Position numbers and translations under genes: made by a program. From a virus: a stretch of DNA of 31,612 nucleotides. The stretch covers positions 1 through 31,612 of the IMG/VR virus record IMGVR_UViG_3300017757_000067; one strand, 5' to 3'. How positions within the stretch are numbered: position 1 is the first letter of the stretch; each line of letters begins with the position of its first letter. Under the pieces are notes generated by a model. That model was not told the DNA's origin. It worked only from the letters and a program-made list of their open reading frames with translations, and made no database searches. Below are positions 18,512 to 27,037 of this stretch, in pieces.

Positions 18512-19693
18512 TTAATTTTTCTTTTTATTACTCTTTATTCTAAAAGATCTATTTTTTATATCAGCAGCAGATTGACCTAAAACTTTATACTTAACACCAC
18601 CAACGTTTGTTTCACTGTGAGTTTTTCTAGGTTCTAAATTAATATTTTTATCTTTAGCAACTCTATCTTTGATTGCATCAGCTTTACCTTGCTCATAAAA
18701 ATGTTTAGCAACCGCATCAGCATTCATAGCTGTGAACAAAGATCTATGATAACCTTCAGCATCTTCAATAGTTGATTCGTCATCACCAACAAACTTGTCA
18801 ATGAAATTATTTAAATCGCTTTGAGTTTCTTTTACTTTGTCCACGTCTTTAACGTTAAACCTATATTTTTTATCTCCGACATTATATTCAAAACCTTTGA
18901 AATTTTGTCCAAAGAAACTATTGGTTTTATTTAAAAACGTTCTTTGACTTGCACTAGATCTTTCTTGTTGATTTTCTAGATCTTCGTTATACTTATGATA
19001 GAAATTAATAGCATCTTGTTGTTCTTGGGTCAACTTTGACCCTGCTTTAATCTCTTCATAATACTTAGACTTTTGCCCGTCTAAATAGGCTTTAGCCTCG
19101 GCAACTTGCTCTTTAAGGGCTATTTTCTTTTTACGTATAGTTTTCTCATCATCTACCTCTTCATCAATACTAAACTTATCTTCTAATAAGAAGTTTCTTT
19201 CTTCAGCTGATAAATGAGATTTAGTAGTTCTGTAGTATTCGTCTAAAACATCTGAGTCGTCCATGTTAGAAGTATCTCTATTTAAATTTACATAATCTTC
19301 TAAATCACCACCAGTTTCTTCCATAAACTCTACTAGTTTCTGTATATTCTCCGGTAGCGGTTCTCCAGTAATCTCAGACTCAGCGACAGCTTCTTCAACA
19401 GCATCTTGAACATCTTCAACTTCCTGTTGAACTTGCTCTTCTTCCGTAACCTCTTGTATTACGGGTTGCTCTTCTGATCCTTGCTCTACTTGTTCTTCTA
19501 CGTTTTCTTGTTCTTCAACAACTTCTTCTTCAACTGCTTTTGGCTCAGCGTCTAAATTAACTTTAAAAACGCTTTCGTCTTCTGCACTATCAAACATAGT
19601 GTTGTCTATTACTTCTTCAACCTCTTGTTCTATAGGTTGTTCGTTTTGTTCTTCAGTTATTTCTTCAATAACTTCTTTGTTTTCTTCTGTCAT
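18512..19693 (-). CDS. Scaffolding-like acidic protein
   Basis: This 393-residue protein has an extremely acidic Glu/Gln/Val-rich first 110 residues (repeats of EEV and QEV). A helical charged middle (about 150-250) follows, with KKKIALKEQVAEAKAYLDGQ, and the C-terminus is basic (SFRIKSNKKKN). It sits between portal and capsid, the usual place of a scaffold. Acidic helical body plus basic capsid-binding tail is the classic scaffold arrangement. No protease motif is seen. It ends 17 nt before the capsid gene and starts 34 nt after the portal stop, behind an A/T-rich leader. An alternative is an internal or minor head protein. Confidence 0.7.
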   Translation of the reverse strand: MTEENKEVIEEITEEQNEQPIEQEVEEVIDNTMFDSAEDESVFKVNLDAEPKAVEEEVVEEQENVEEQVEQGSEEQPVIQEVTEEEQVQQEVEDVQDAVEEAVAESEITGEPLPENIQKLVEFMEETGGDLEDYVNLNRDTSNMDDSDVLDEYYRTTKSHLSAEERNFLLEDKFSIDEEVDDEKTIRKKKIALKEQVAEAKAYLDGQKSKYYEEIKAGSKLTQEQQDAINFYHKYNEDLENQQERSSASQRTFLNKTNSFFGQNFKGFEYNVGDKKYRFNVKDVDKVKETQSDLNNFIDKFVGDDESTIEDAEGYHRSLFTAMNADAVAKHFYEQGKADAIKDRVAKDKNINLEPRKTHSETNVGGVKYKVLGQSAADIKNRSFRIKSNKKKN

Positions 19694-19727
19694 AATAAAA
19701 TTTTATAAAATATTAAAAATTAGGAGA

Positions 19728-22106
19728 TTATATATTAGCGTCTCCCGTTATAGTATCATTACCTGATGATTCAAACTTTTTAAGTGAATCACCCCCAGTT
19801 CTTTGGTCTATCATTTCTTTTTGATGCATTGCTTGCATATTAACTCTTTGGTCTCTTCTATCTTCTCTACTGTTCTCCATTTGACTATTAGTCTGTTGCT
19901 TTAATACTTCCATTTGAGAATTCAATTGAAACTCATAAGCCATTAATTGCTTTTTAGCTTCAACTTCAGCTTGTAAGTACTGAGCTTTAGTTTGACTTTT
20001 TATTTGTTCTAGCTGTGCGTCAGCCTGCATCTTCGCTTGATTCTTTTGCATTTCAGCTTGTGCCGCCGCTTGAGAAGCTTGAGCATTAGCCTGAGATTGT
20101 GCTTGCATATTTTGTTGTTGCATCTTCTGATCTCTTTCTTGTTTCTTTTTTCTTTTTACTTTTAATAGTTGATTCGCAAGTTTTACGTTTCTTATATTAC
20201 GTAAGTCAATAGCATCATCTAAATCAATACCGCCTTGCTGTATAGATACTTGTATATTATTTTCTAGCATTTGCTTTTCCTCTTCATCTGGCATTAGTTC
20301 TATAAATATACCAAAATCATAAAGGTGTAGCTCAGACATTTCTTTTAATGTTGCAACATTGTGCGCACCTAAGGCTCTTATAAAAGCATCTTTAGTTGGT
20401 GAGTACTCTATTATATCTGCTATACGTAAAGACAAACACTCCGCTACCTCAGCTGTTATAAATAACATTGATTGCAATATATGTCTTGTCGCTGTATTAG
20501 AATTAGCGGCTGCCATTTTTTGAACACCAACCAAAGCATTACGATCAGGTGTACTAGCGTCTCTTGCTTCATTTAACCCCGTTACATCTCTTATCATTTG
20601 TAAGTAATAGTTATAAGTAGATATTAAACTTTGTAACTTACCACTATTAACACCATTACTTATTTGTTGTATAGGTATTTTACCAGGATTCATATCACCT
20701 TCAGATGTAAAACTCCTACCTATAACACTACCAGTTTGGAAGAACATGTTTAAAGCTTCTTGCGGATTATAGTTTGTTCCATTACCCAAATCTATTTCAG
20801 CCAAACCATCAGCATCTAAATAAACACCGTCTGGCACCATACGAGCCATAACTTGTTGTAGCTTTAAGTGAGTTAGTTGTATCATATCTGCAAAGCTAGT
20901 TATTCTACCTACTAAACTTTCTATTCTACCTTCATACATTCTAGGCGCTACAATTTGATAATTCATTTTAACTCTACTAAAATCAGAGTCAGATCTCATC
21001 ATGTTATCACACATTTGCCAAGAAAGTATTTTGTCAGCACCGACAACATAAACACCTTCATATAAAGTCTCAATAACTCTTTCTAATTTATGAAACTCGC
21101 CATTCATACTTTCTATAGGTGGATTAAATGAATCGTCTTTTTCTATTACCTTTTCAGCTCCAGTTCCCATCTTCTTTAACTTATAAACATTATTCATGTG
21201 TGTTTTATAGTTAAAGTACAAAACTTGAATTTTATTTTTATCATAGTTACTTACGTAGTCTACTGGGTTTTGCCTTTTATCTGTTATCTCTTTTATTTCT
21301 TCTTCAGATAATTTAGGAAATTGTTTAACTAATTCATTAATAGGTATTTCTTTTACTTCACCAACGTAATATATATCTTCAAAATAAGGAGAGTCCGTGT
21401 GTGAATATATTAAATTAGCTGGATCAACATATTCAGCTTTAGCGCCACTACTATAATCAAAAGTAGTTTTAGTTGCTCCAATACCTAAAACAGTTAAATC
21501 ATATAAACATCTTCTTCTAACTAAATCATAATCACTTCCTTCTAATAAAACATTTAATGCTTGCTCCTCAGCTAACTCAACAGCTTGTTTGTAATCTAAC
21601 TGCATGTGTAACTTTAGCTCCTCTTCTGAATCAGGTAATTTTTCAGGATCGTTTTCTTTCATATCTATATCATACTGTTGTTGTACTATAGCATCAAAGT
21701 TCTTAGCCCTCATGTCTCTAAGAAGAGACTCCATGTATTCAGTTCTCTTACTAACACCATATTCATCTTGTGAATAACAATTTATTTGGTAACTTCTTTG
21801 AGCCATACCATTTACAACAATGTCAACAAACTTAGGTATAATAGGTACAGGTTTCCAATCAAGATTTAAATAAGATAAATCACCATTAATAGATAATTCA
21901 TTTTTATATTTTTGTATAGGTTGTTCTCCTCTAGCATACAATCTTAATTTATGAAAATTATTTTTGTAATCATTAAATTTATGTGTAGCGCCTGAGAACC
22001 ACTCGTGTCTTATTGCTCTTGCAATTTTTAAACCGTAATCTTCTTTAAGTTTTTCTAAATCGCTAACAGCTTGTGATGGAAAATGTATTGAATGTTGTGG
22101 GTTCAT
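19728..22106 (-). CDS. Portal protein
   Basis: This 792-residue protein is the head-vertex ring through which DNA is packaged. The N-terminal half contains SYLNLDWKPVPIIPKFVDIV and VNGMAQRSY (about 78-105), followed by long helices with LLEGSDYDLVRRRCLYDLTV, which resemble crAss-like portals. The stem/wing region extends to about 640. The last 145 residues are an unusually long Gln/Ala/Met-rich helix, probably the barrel or an extended internal coiled coil. Its ATG overlaps the TerL stop by 4 nt (ATGA), so translation is coupled to TerL, as is usual for packaging genes. Size is large compared with T7-type portals but normal for the crAss-like group. Confidence 0.85.
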   Translation of the reverse strand: MNPQHSIHFPSQAVSDLEKLKEDYGLKIARAIRHEWFSGATHKFNDYKNNFHKLRLYARGEQPIQKYKNELSINGDLSYLNLDWKPVPIIPKFVDIVVNGMAQRSYQINCYSQDEYGVSKRTEYMESLLRDMRAKNFDAIVQQQYDIDMKENDPEKLPDSEEELKLHMQLDYKQAVELAEEQALNVLLEGSDYDLVRRRCLYDLTVLGIGATKTTFDYSSGAKAEYVDPANLIYSHTDSPYFEDIYYVGEVKEIPINELVKQFPKLSEEEIKEITDKRQNPVDYVSNYDKNKIQVLYFNYKTHMNNVYKLKKMGTGAEKVIEKDDSFNPPIESMNGEFHKLERVIETLYEGVYVVGADKILSWQMCDNMMRSDSDFSRVKMNYQIVAPRMYEGRIESLVGRITSFADMIQLTHLKLQQVMARMVPDGVYLDADGLAEIDLGNGTNYNPQEALNMFFQTGSVIGRSFTSEGDMNPGKIPIQQISNGVNSGKLQSLISTYNYYLQMIRDVTGLNEARDASTPDRNALVGVQKMAAANSNTATRHILQSMLFITAEVAECLSLRIADIIEYSPTKDAFIRALGAHNVATLKEMSELHLYDFGIFIELMPDEEEKQMLENNIQVSIQQGGIDLDDAIDLRNIRNVKLANQLLKVKRKKKQERDQKMQQQNMQAQSQANAQASQAAAQAEMQKNQAKMQADAQLEQIKSQTKAQYLQAEVEAKKQLMAYEFQLNSQMEVLKQQTNSQMENSREDRRDQRVNMQAMHQKEMIDQRTGGDSLKKFESSGNDTITGDANI

Positions 22107-24340
22107 AATTTACTTTTAATTATCTTAGATGAAAATCCTTTATTATTATATTTTAATATTCTTAAGTTTAATGGTTCTTTTTTTACTTTAGGATTTGGTC
22201 TATATAAATGTCTGTTGCAAGCCATGATAGCTAAGCCAGAACTTATTGAAGCATCATGCTTTGTTCTTTTGTTTATATTAAATCTAGACCAATCGTTTAA
22301 AGTGTCGTTAAAATACATTGTACCATAAGTGCCATCATTTAATAATCCAACGTGGTCATTGATATACATCTCAATAGCGGCAGCGTGAGCCTGTTTTATA
22401 TCTTCACTAGAATTAGGCATTCCACCAACTTCTTTTTCTGTAACAGATAGTTTATTCCAAATCTTATCTGGTCTATTCATACTGAATCCTCTATATCCTC
22501 TTCTTCTTAAATAATATAATAATCTTGGTTTATTATTCTCAGCAAGTATTGGCATGCCGTAAAATACTAGTGCCATTAAAACATCCTCAAAAAATATTTC
22601 AGCTGTTTGTGGTCTTGCTATATACTCAAGGAAAAAAGTATTTGCTGGAGCATCTTCCATTGAAAACTTTGTTAATCCATGCAAAGCACCTTTTGAACCT
22701 CGTTTATCTACCGTTCCAGATATATCATATGAGTCACATCCAAACGCCCCTATGTGTTCATTACCTGGATATCTTACGCCATTTTTATTTATAACGTTAT
22801 TTTGTAATTTTATTCCTGGTACCCAACTAACATTAAATCTACCGTTAGGGTCTGGGTTAAATGTTACTTGAGTATCTTTAACACCATTAGTCCATTGAAA
22901 GTTACCAGGCGTTATTACTGAAGTATTTCTATTACCTTCGTTATAGTCTATTTGTTCGTATATTTTTACTAAGTTAAATAAACTATTTCTTGTCTCATCT
23001 CTAAACGCGTGTTCTTCAGTTCTTGGAAACTGACGATAAAATTCATTTAAAGCATCTTGATCGTCTTTTAGTCCATCAGCTTCATTCTCCCAGTGCTCTA
23101 TAACACCTTGGTCTATTTCTACGCCGTGTGGATCAAACGTTTCTTTTTCAGGAATATTAAATACGGGTTGTCCATATTCATCAATAAATCCTTCATAGTT
23201 CCATTCCATAGGGATAAACAAAGAATATAATCCTGACCTAGTTTGTCCATTACGGTTTCTTTTTGTAACATCTGAATTATTATATAAGTTTTTAAAATTG
23301 TCCCCTCCTTTATCTAATGCGTTACTAGTACTACCCATCATACATTTACCAACTACCCTACTACCTAGCCTTAAACAAGTTTTTGTAACTCTCCAATTAT
23401 TTTTTATATTATCAGGTCTTTCCCATTTACCACTCTCATCATGCACTAATAGATTTAATTTTTCACCATCATAACTATTATCACCTGTATTTTTCCAGTC
23501 TATAGTTGTATCTAATCCCTGTATATCATCTATCTCTTCTCTTTCACGTATCTTTTTACGAGTAAACTTTTTAGCCGGTACTCTATAAGCGAGTTCAGAC
23601 TTTGGTCGGTCCATACCGTCTTGTATTGGCTTAAAGAAAAACGGGTAGTTAATACTAATTGGTACTACTTTATCTGTAAACATTTTCTTTGCATCAGCAC
23701 CTGATTTAGATAATATACCAAATCTACTATCACTAGCTAGTGTGGCTTGATTAACAGTTTCAGCTGAACTCATAAATGAAAAACCAGAACGTCTATTTTT
23801 TAAGTAACACATTCCGTAACTTCTGTTATCTGATTTACAAGCTTCCCAAAATATAAAGAACAATCTATTTGCCTCTCTATAATCTGGAGCGCCGACATCA
23901 ATCTTACTCCATTGTAAGTACATATAATGTGTACCTGTTATATAGGTTGGTTTACCATTATTCATAAACCAGAAACCTTCTTCTCTTCTTTTAAACTCTT
24001 CGTCTATATATGCGTAGTTATTTTGTTTAAAATCGTCAGGGTATTCTTGCCAATCAAATACAGTTTTAATTCTTTTGAAATTAGAATTAACTGAAAACTG
24101 TTTCCACTTTTGTTCTTCTTTTATTTTACTACAACTATATATTTCTTTGGGCTGTTTAGGTAAGGCTATTTGAAAACCCTGTATTTCAATTATATCACCT
24201 ATCATTCCTGTTTTGGATATACAAACTATATCAGCTTCTTTATTATAACCGTATTTCCACTTTTTAGATTTATTAAGTCTTTTAACAGTGTTTAACTTTA
24301 TAGGTTTTACTATCCTATATAACTTTTGCTTGTAACTCAT
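22103..24340 (-). CDS. terL: Terminase large subunit
   Basis: This 745-residue ATPase/nuclease powers DNA packaging. The ATPase half has a Walker A-like LKNRRSGFSF (180-189), a Walker B with catalytic acid LNLLVHDESG (295-304; D301, E302) and a coupling motif GKCMMGSTSN (331-340). The nuclease half (RNase H-like) shows AFGCDSYD (532-539; D536 likely metal ligand), EIFFEDVL (581-588) and a final acid in KHDASISSGLAIM (694-706; D696). The N-terminal lead (about 1-120) is longer than in T7-type enzymes, as in crAss-like TerL proteins. It overlaps TerS-like and portal genes by 4 nt (ATGA) on each side. All motifs are present and no frameshift is seen. Confidence 0.95.
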   Translation of the reverse strand: MSYKQKLYRIVKPIKLNTVKRLNKSKKWKYGYNKEADIVCISKTGMIGDIIEIQGFQIALPKQPKEIYSCSKIKEEQKWKQFSVNSNFKRIKTVFDWQEYPDDFKQNNYAYIDEEFKRREEGFWFMNNGKPTYITGTHYMYLQWSKIDVGAPDYREANRLFFIFWEACKSDNRSYGMCYLKNRRSGFSFMSSAETVNQATLASDSRFGILSKSGADAKKMFTDKVVPISINYPFFFKPIQDGMDRPKSELAYRVPAKKFTRKKIREREEIDDIQGLDTTIDWKNTGDNSYDGEKLNLLVHDESGKWERPDNIKNNWRVTKTCLRLGSRVVGKCMMGSTSNALDKGGDNFKNLYNNSDVTKRNRNGQTRSGLYSLFIPMEWNYEGFIDEYGQPVFNIPEKETFDPHGVEIDQGVIEHWENEADGLKDDQDALNEFYRQFPRTEEHAFRDETRNSLFNLVKIYEQIDYNEGNRNTSVITPGNFQWTNGVKDTQVTFNPDPNGRFNVSWVPGIKLQNNVINKNGVRYPGNEHIGAFGCDSYDISGTVDKRGSKGALHGLTKFSMEDAPANTFFLEYIARPQTAEIFFEDVLMALVFYGMPILAENNKPRLLYYLRRRGYRGFSMNRPDKIWNKLSVTEKEVGGMPNSSEDIKQAHAAAIEMYINDHVGLLNDGTYGTMYFNDTLNDWSRFNINKRTKHDASISSGLAIMACNRHLYRPNPKVKKEPLNLRILKYNNKGFSSKIIKSKL

Positions 24341-24609
24341 TTTGATCTACCTTCTGCAAAACCTTTAAACTTAACTTCTTTCTTATCCTCAATTTTACCT
24401 TCAAGCATATTCTCTTCTTCGTTTATACGATTAAGTATTTCAAAGGCGTCAAATATAGCTAACTTTTTTGTAGCAGCGGCGTTCTTTAATCTATCAGCTG
24501 ATATATCATCATCTGAATCTACAATAGCTTCTTTAGCTACTTTAATTAATTCTTCAACCGCCTTATGCCCAGCTTGGATTATATTCTTTTTCGTTTCCTT
24601 GATATTCAT
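24337..24609 (-). CDS. Small terminase-like protein (position and shape)
   Basis: This 90-residue helical protein starts MNIKETKKNIIQAGHKAVEE, followed by KNAAATKKLAIFDAFEILNR and ending KGFAEGRSK. It lies immediately upstream of TerL and overlaps it by 4 nt (ATGA). Its first 47 nt overlap the end of the 193-aa gene, and no later Met can serve as start without removing most of the protein. A small helical protein in this place is usually TerS, but there is no clear helix-turn-helix and TerS proteins are usually longer. It may be a reduced TerS or a TerL accessory factor. Confidence 0.7.
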   Translation of the reverse strand: MNIKETKKNIIQAGHKAVEELIKVAKEAIVDSDDDISADRLKNAAATKKLAIFDAFEILNRINEEENMLEGKIEDKKEVKFKGFAEGRSK

Positions 24610-25144
24610 ATTTAATTGTAATAAATTTATTCATAACCCTATAAAGCCTTTGATTATCTATAACAAACTCAAATTCACTGCCAGGTTGAAAACCAACAAG
24701 ATCTTGCTTGTTATATTTACCGTCAGTATATTTTATAATACCTATTAAAGGCCTTTCTTTTTCTAAGCTAAAGTTATTAGAAGACTCCAATGGTTTAACA
24801 AAACAATAACCAGGTGTTGATACCCATTTATTATTTTGTTTGTATAAAAAAACTTGGTCTAAAGAAATAAAATACTTATCTTCTTTCCAGTATGATCTAC
24901 TATTTTTCTCTCTACCCTTCATATCATACCATCTTCTAAAAACATTATGATGAACTATTATCTCATCACCCACGTTAATGGGTGATTGAAATAATAATGG
25001 AGTAGCGATTACTTTTGCTTTTCTATTAACAAACTGATGATTAGATATCTCTGTATTAAGTATTAATTCTTTGTCATCAAATTGTTTAACATTATCATAA
25101 CGCTCACCAATAGGAGAGACAATAAAATCTTTGTAAGCATTCAT
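24563..25144 (-). CDS. Tandem GroES-like (co-chaperonin fold) protein, inferred
   Basis: This 193-residue protein is beta-rich. Residues 36-103 read as a GroES-like barrel: a hydrophobic strand KAKVIATPLL, then INVGDEIIVHHNVFRRW (matching the VGDxVxF step of GroES), and the closing strands KYFISLDQVFLY. Residues 112-178 repeat the pattern: GYCFVKPL, then GIIKYTD, GFQPGSEFEFVIDNQRLYRV and MNKFITIKY. GroES proteins open with a similar V-V-K-P strand and close with Y-x-V...I strands. This suggests two co-chaperonin-like domains in one chain, separate from the ordinary GroES at 27957-28214. The assignment rests on pattern only. The start shares one nucleotide (TAATG) with the 74-aa gene. Confidence 0.5.
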   Translation of the reverse strand: MNAYKDFIVSPIGERYDNVKQFDDKELILNTEISNHQFVNRKAKVIATPLLFQSPINVGDEIIVHHNVFRRWYDMKGREKNSRSYWKEDKYFISLDQVFLYKQNNKWVSTPGYCFVKPLESSNNFSLEKERPLIGIIKYTDGKYNKQDLVGFQPGSEFEFVIDNQRLYRVMNKFITIKYEYQGNEKEYNPSWA

Positions 25145-25368
25145 TAATATTCTAAGTTATACTCAATTGATATAGCCATATTCTTATTAAAATCTTTCCA
25201 AGGTATAACAACCTTGTCTTTTTTAATGTAAATAGAATATTTGTCTTCTTCTTCTACTATATCACAGATTTTATGTCCGCCATAAACTTCTTGGTTTACA
25301 GCGTAATGCATGGAATCGTTTTTATAATCTTTACCTATAGTAATTTTTCTGATGATATTATTTTTCAT
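25144..25368 (-). CDS. 74-aa conserved-looking small protein
   Basis: This short beta-rich protein contains ITIGKDYKNDSMHYAVNQEV and ends IPWKDFNKNMAISIEYNLEY. I recall near-relatives in marine phage operons at the same place, without known function. It overlaps the 93-aa gene by 11 nt and hands over to the 193-aa gene by TAATG, so the three form a coupled translation unit. A small adaptor or a partner of the 193-aa protein is possible. Confidence 0.7.
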   Translation of the reverse strand: MKNNIIRKITIGKDYKNDSMHYAVNQEVYGGHKICDIVEEEDKYSIYIKKDKVVIPWKDFNKNMAISIEYNLEY

Positions 25369-25639
25369 CTTTCTTTTCTTTAGGCCAGTTGATAGTTCCG
25401 TCGTCTAAATTAACGTCATACGTGCCATATTCTTTAACTAGCATTTGTTGTAATGTTTGAATACCTTTTTGGGCTTCATCTAAGTTATGTAGTAAGTGAT
25501 GCTTTTGCGCTTCAATTTTCCCTACATTAAACTGTAAAGCGTTTATAGTATTAACAACTTTCTGTAAATCAGCTAAATGTTTATCTGATATTTTATCAAC
25601 CTTAGGCTTAAGGTCAATAACTTTTTCTTTTTTTCCCAT
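25358..25639 (-). CDS. Small coiled-coil protein
   Basis: This 93-residue protein begins with a Lys-rich head, followed by an amphipathic helix LADLQKVVNTINALQFNVGK (23-42) that continues through IEAQKHHLLHNLDEAQKGIQ to about 75. It ends in a short strand YGTYDVNLDDGTINWP and a charged tail. Heptad-like hydrophobic spacing suggests a dimeric or trimeric coiled coil. It has an A/T pentamer leader and is the first gene of the coupled set with the 74-aa and 193-aa genes. Function unknown. Confidence 0.75.
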   Translation of the reverse strand: MGKKEKVIDLKPKVDKISDKHLADLQKVVNTINALQFNVGKIEAQKHHLLHNLDEAQKGIQTLQQMLVKEYGTYDVNLDDGTINWPKEKKDEK

Positions 25640-25661
25640 AATTTAATTTAATTTAATTTAT
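25640..25661 (-). repeat. (TTAAA)n leader before the coiled-coil gene
   Basis: On the plus strand, three TTTAA units (25642-25656) continue as TTTAT, directly before the start codon at 25639. No Shine-Dalgarno is present. The same pentamer is repeated before groEL. Confidence 0.7.
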
Positions 25662-25665
25662 TTTA

Positions 25666-26253
25666 TTATTGTGCGTAAAAATCTACAACGATATTTCTAA
25701 CAAAGAATATCGCATCTGATGATGGCTTGTCACCGGCGCTAGTAAAGTGTATTACTAAATCTTGGTAAGCGTTTTGACCAATAGTTCCACTAGCTCCAGG
25801 TTGAAACAAAACAACAACATCTTGATCTATAGATAATGAAACGTCTGCTCCAGTAACGTTATCTAAAGAGGGATTAGCTTGTGTACCAGCTCTAAACCTA
25901 GTATTAACATCATCAGTTCCACCCCAACTTGAACCATCACCTCCTGAGCCATTCTTTAAGTATATCTCCATACTTACCTCAAAATGGTCAGTTGTGTTTC
26001 TAGTCCAACCAGTTGTTATGTTTCTAACGAATATTCCAGAAGGGCCAGATGTTTGGTTAGTATCATAAGCTACCTTTAGCCAAGTGCTATCTCCTGAGCC
26101 ATCTGGTAAATTTTGAGCACCAGTTAACGTCATAGTTCCCTGCTCATTCCAAGGTTCCCAACTATCAACACCAGATGTGAAATCACTAGTGTAAGTACCT
26201 AATGGTAAACTAGCCGCCGAACTTCTTACTATTGAATTACCTAATCCTAACAT
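25666..26253 (-). CDS. Jelly-roll/carbohydrate-binding-like virion surface protein (inferred)
   Basis: This 195-residue protein is Ser/Thr/Gly/Asp-rich and strand-rich. The early motif TSGVDSWEPWNEQGTMTLTG and later HFEVSMEIYL, then VVLFQPG and the final VDFYAQ follow the order of a beta-sandwich of the carbohydrate-binding-module type. There is no signal peptide. It joins the upstream 118-aa gene through TAATG. A head decoration or minor fibre that touches host or environmental polysaccharide is likely. A purely structural role is the main alternative. Confidence 0.55.
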   Translation of the reverse strand: MLGLGNSIVRSSAASLPLGTYTSDFTSGVDSWEPWNEQGTMTLTGAQNLPDGSGDSTWLKVAYDTNQTSGPSGIFVRNITTGWTRNTTDHFEVSMEIYLKNGSGGDGSSWGGTDDVNTRFRAGTQANPSLDNVTGADVSLSIDQDVVVLFQPGASGTIGQNAYQDLVIHFTSAGDKPSSDAIFFVRNIVVDFYAQ

Positions 26254-26609
26254 TAGTCTCCTATATAAGCTACTATACTACCTGAATTAACATCTACCTC
26301 ATTCCATCTTCCGTATATTGTTACACCTTTTGGAAATGAAACTGAATCTACTGTTTTACCACCAGATCCACCATCTGTTGTTTCTGAGCCATCATCTAAA
26401 TCATTTGCAACAGTCGTGCTAGTATTTATATATTTAGCGGGCTCTGTTGAAAGTAATCCAGTTGTTGAATCAAATACTGTATCAGCTAACATTGTTATAG
26501 CAACAAATACTTTACCTGTTGGAGGTTTTATAGCATCACTACTAGCGGTAGTGTAAGCGCTACCTAATTGTCCAAAGCCGTAAGAGACTTCTGTTGAATT
26601 TATTCCCAT
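26253..26609 (-). CDS. Small beta-rich virion-like protein
   Basis: This 118-residue protein begins MGINSTEVSYGFGQLGSAYT and ends FPKGVTIYGRWNEVDVNSGS plus a short tail. It is Thr/Ser/Gly/Asp-rich, without Cys, and predicted beta. Comparable small proteins next to phage holins in marine genomes are usually called structural, but I know no function. It starts 2 nt after the holin-like stop and shares TAATG with the following 195-aa gene, so it probably acts together with that protein on the virion surface. Confidence 0.65.
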   Translation of the reverse strand: MGINSTEVSYGFGQLGSAYTTASSDAIKPPTGKVFVAITMLADTVFDSTTGLLSTEPAKYINTSTTVANDLDDGSETTDGGSGGKTVDSVSFPKGVTIYGRWNEVDVNSGSIVAYIGD

Positions 26610-26611
26610 AA

Positions 26612-27037
26612 TTATTTATTGTTATTTTGTTGTTCATTTTTCTTTGACGATCCTCCAAAGAAGAAATCGACTACCGTGTTTACTTTAGCACTCATAGCGC
26701 CAAATATAGTTGATATAAAGCTTATTTCAAATTCCCCTAAGTCTATATCACCCATCATAAAGAATCTAAACATTACAAAGCTTAAAGCAAAGTATGCTAC
26801 CGTGAATAACGTCGCAAGTATCTTTTGAATAATTGCATCGTCTTTATACATATCACGAGCGCTCTTTCTGTCTTCGACTTCTTTAGCGAAAGCTTCAGTT
26901 TCGGCTTCGAGTAATAATCTTCTGAGAGCAAGCTTAGCTTCATCTCTTTCTTTGTCTGTCGTAATAACTTTGTCAAGTATTCCTTCCGCATTATCTACTA
27001 CTTTGCCGAATAAGCCAGTTACAAATTTTCCTATCAT
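26612..27037 (-). CDS. Holin-like membrane protein
   Basis: This 141-residue protein has an amphipathic N-terminal helix (about 1-25, IGKFVTGLFGKVVDNAEGIL) and a long charged coiled coil (27-68, EAKLALRRLLLEAETEAFAK). One clear membrane span follows at about 72-93 (ILATLFTVAYFALSFVMFRF), and a second hydrophobic segment lies at about 104-128. A hydrophilic, Asn-rich tail ends the chain. This resembles 3TM-type phage and gene-transfer-agent holins, which release virions by forming inner-membrane lesions. No lysin gene lies beside it in the window. The ATG overlaps the winged-helix stop by 4 nt (ATGA). A virion membrane protein is the alternative. Confidence 0.6.
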   Translation of the reverse strand: MIGKFVTGLFGKVVDNAEGILDKVITTDKERDEAKLALRRLLLEAETEAFAKEVEDRKSARDMYKDDAIIQKILATLFTVAYFALSFVMFRFFMMGDIDLGEFEISFISTIFGAMSAKVNTVVDFFFGGSSKKNEQQNNNK

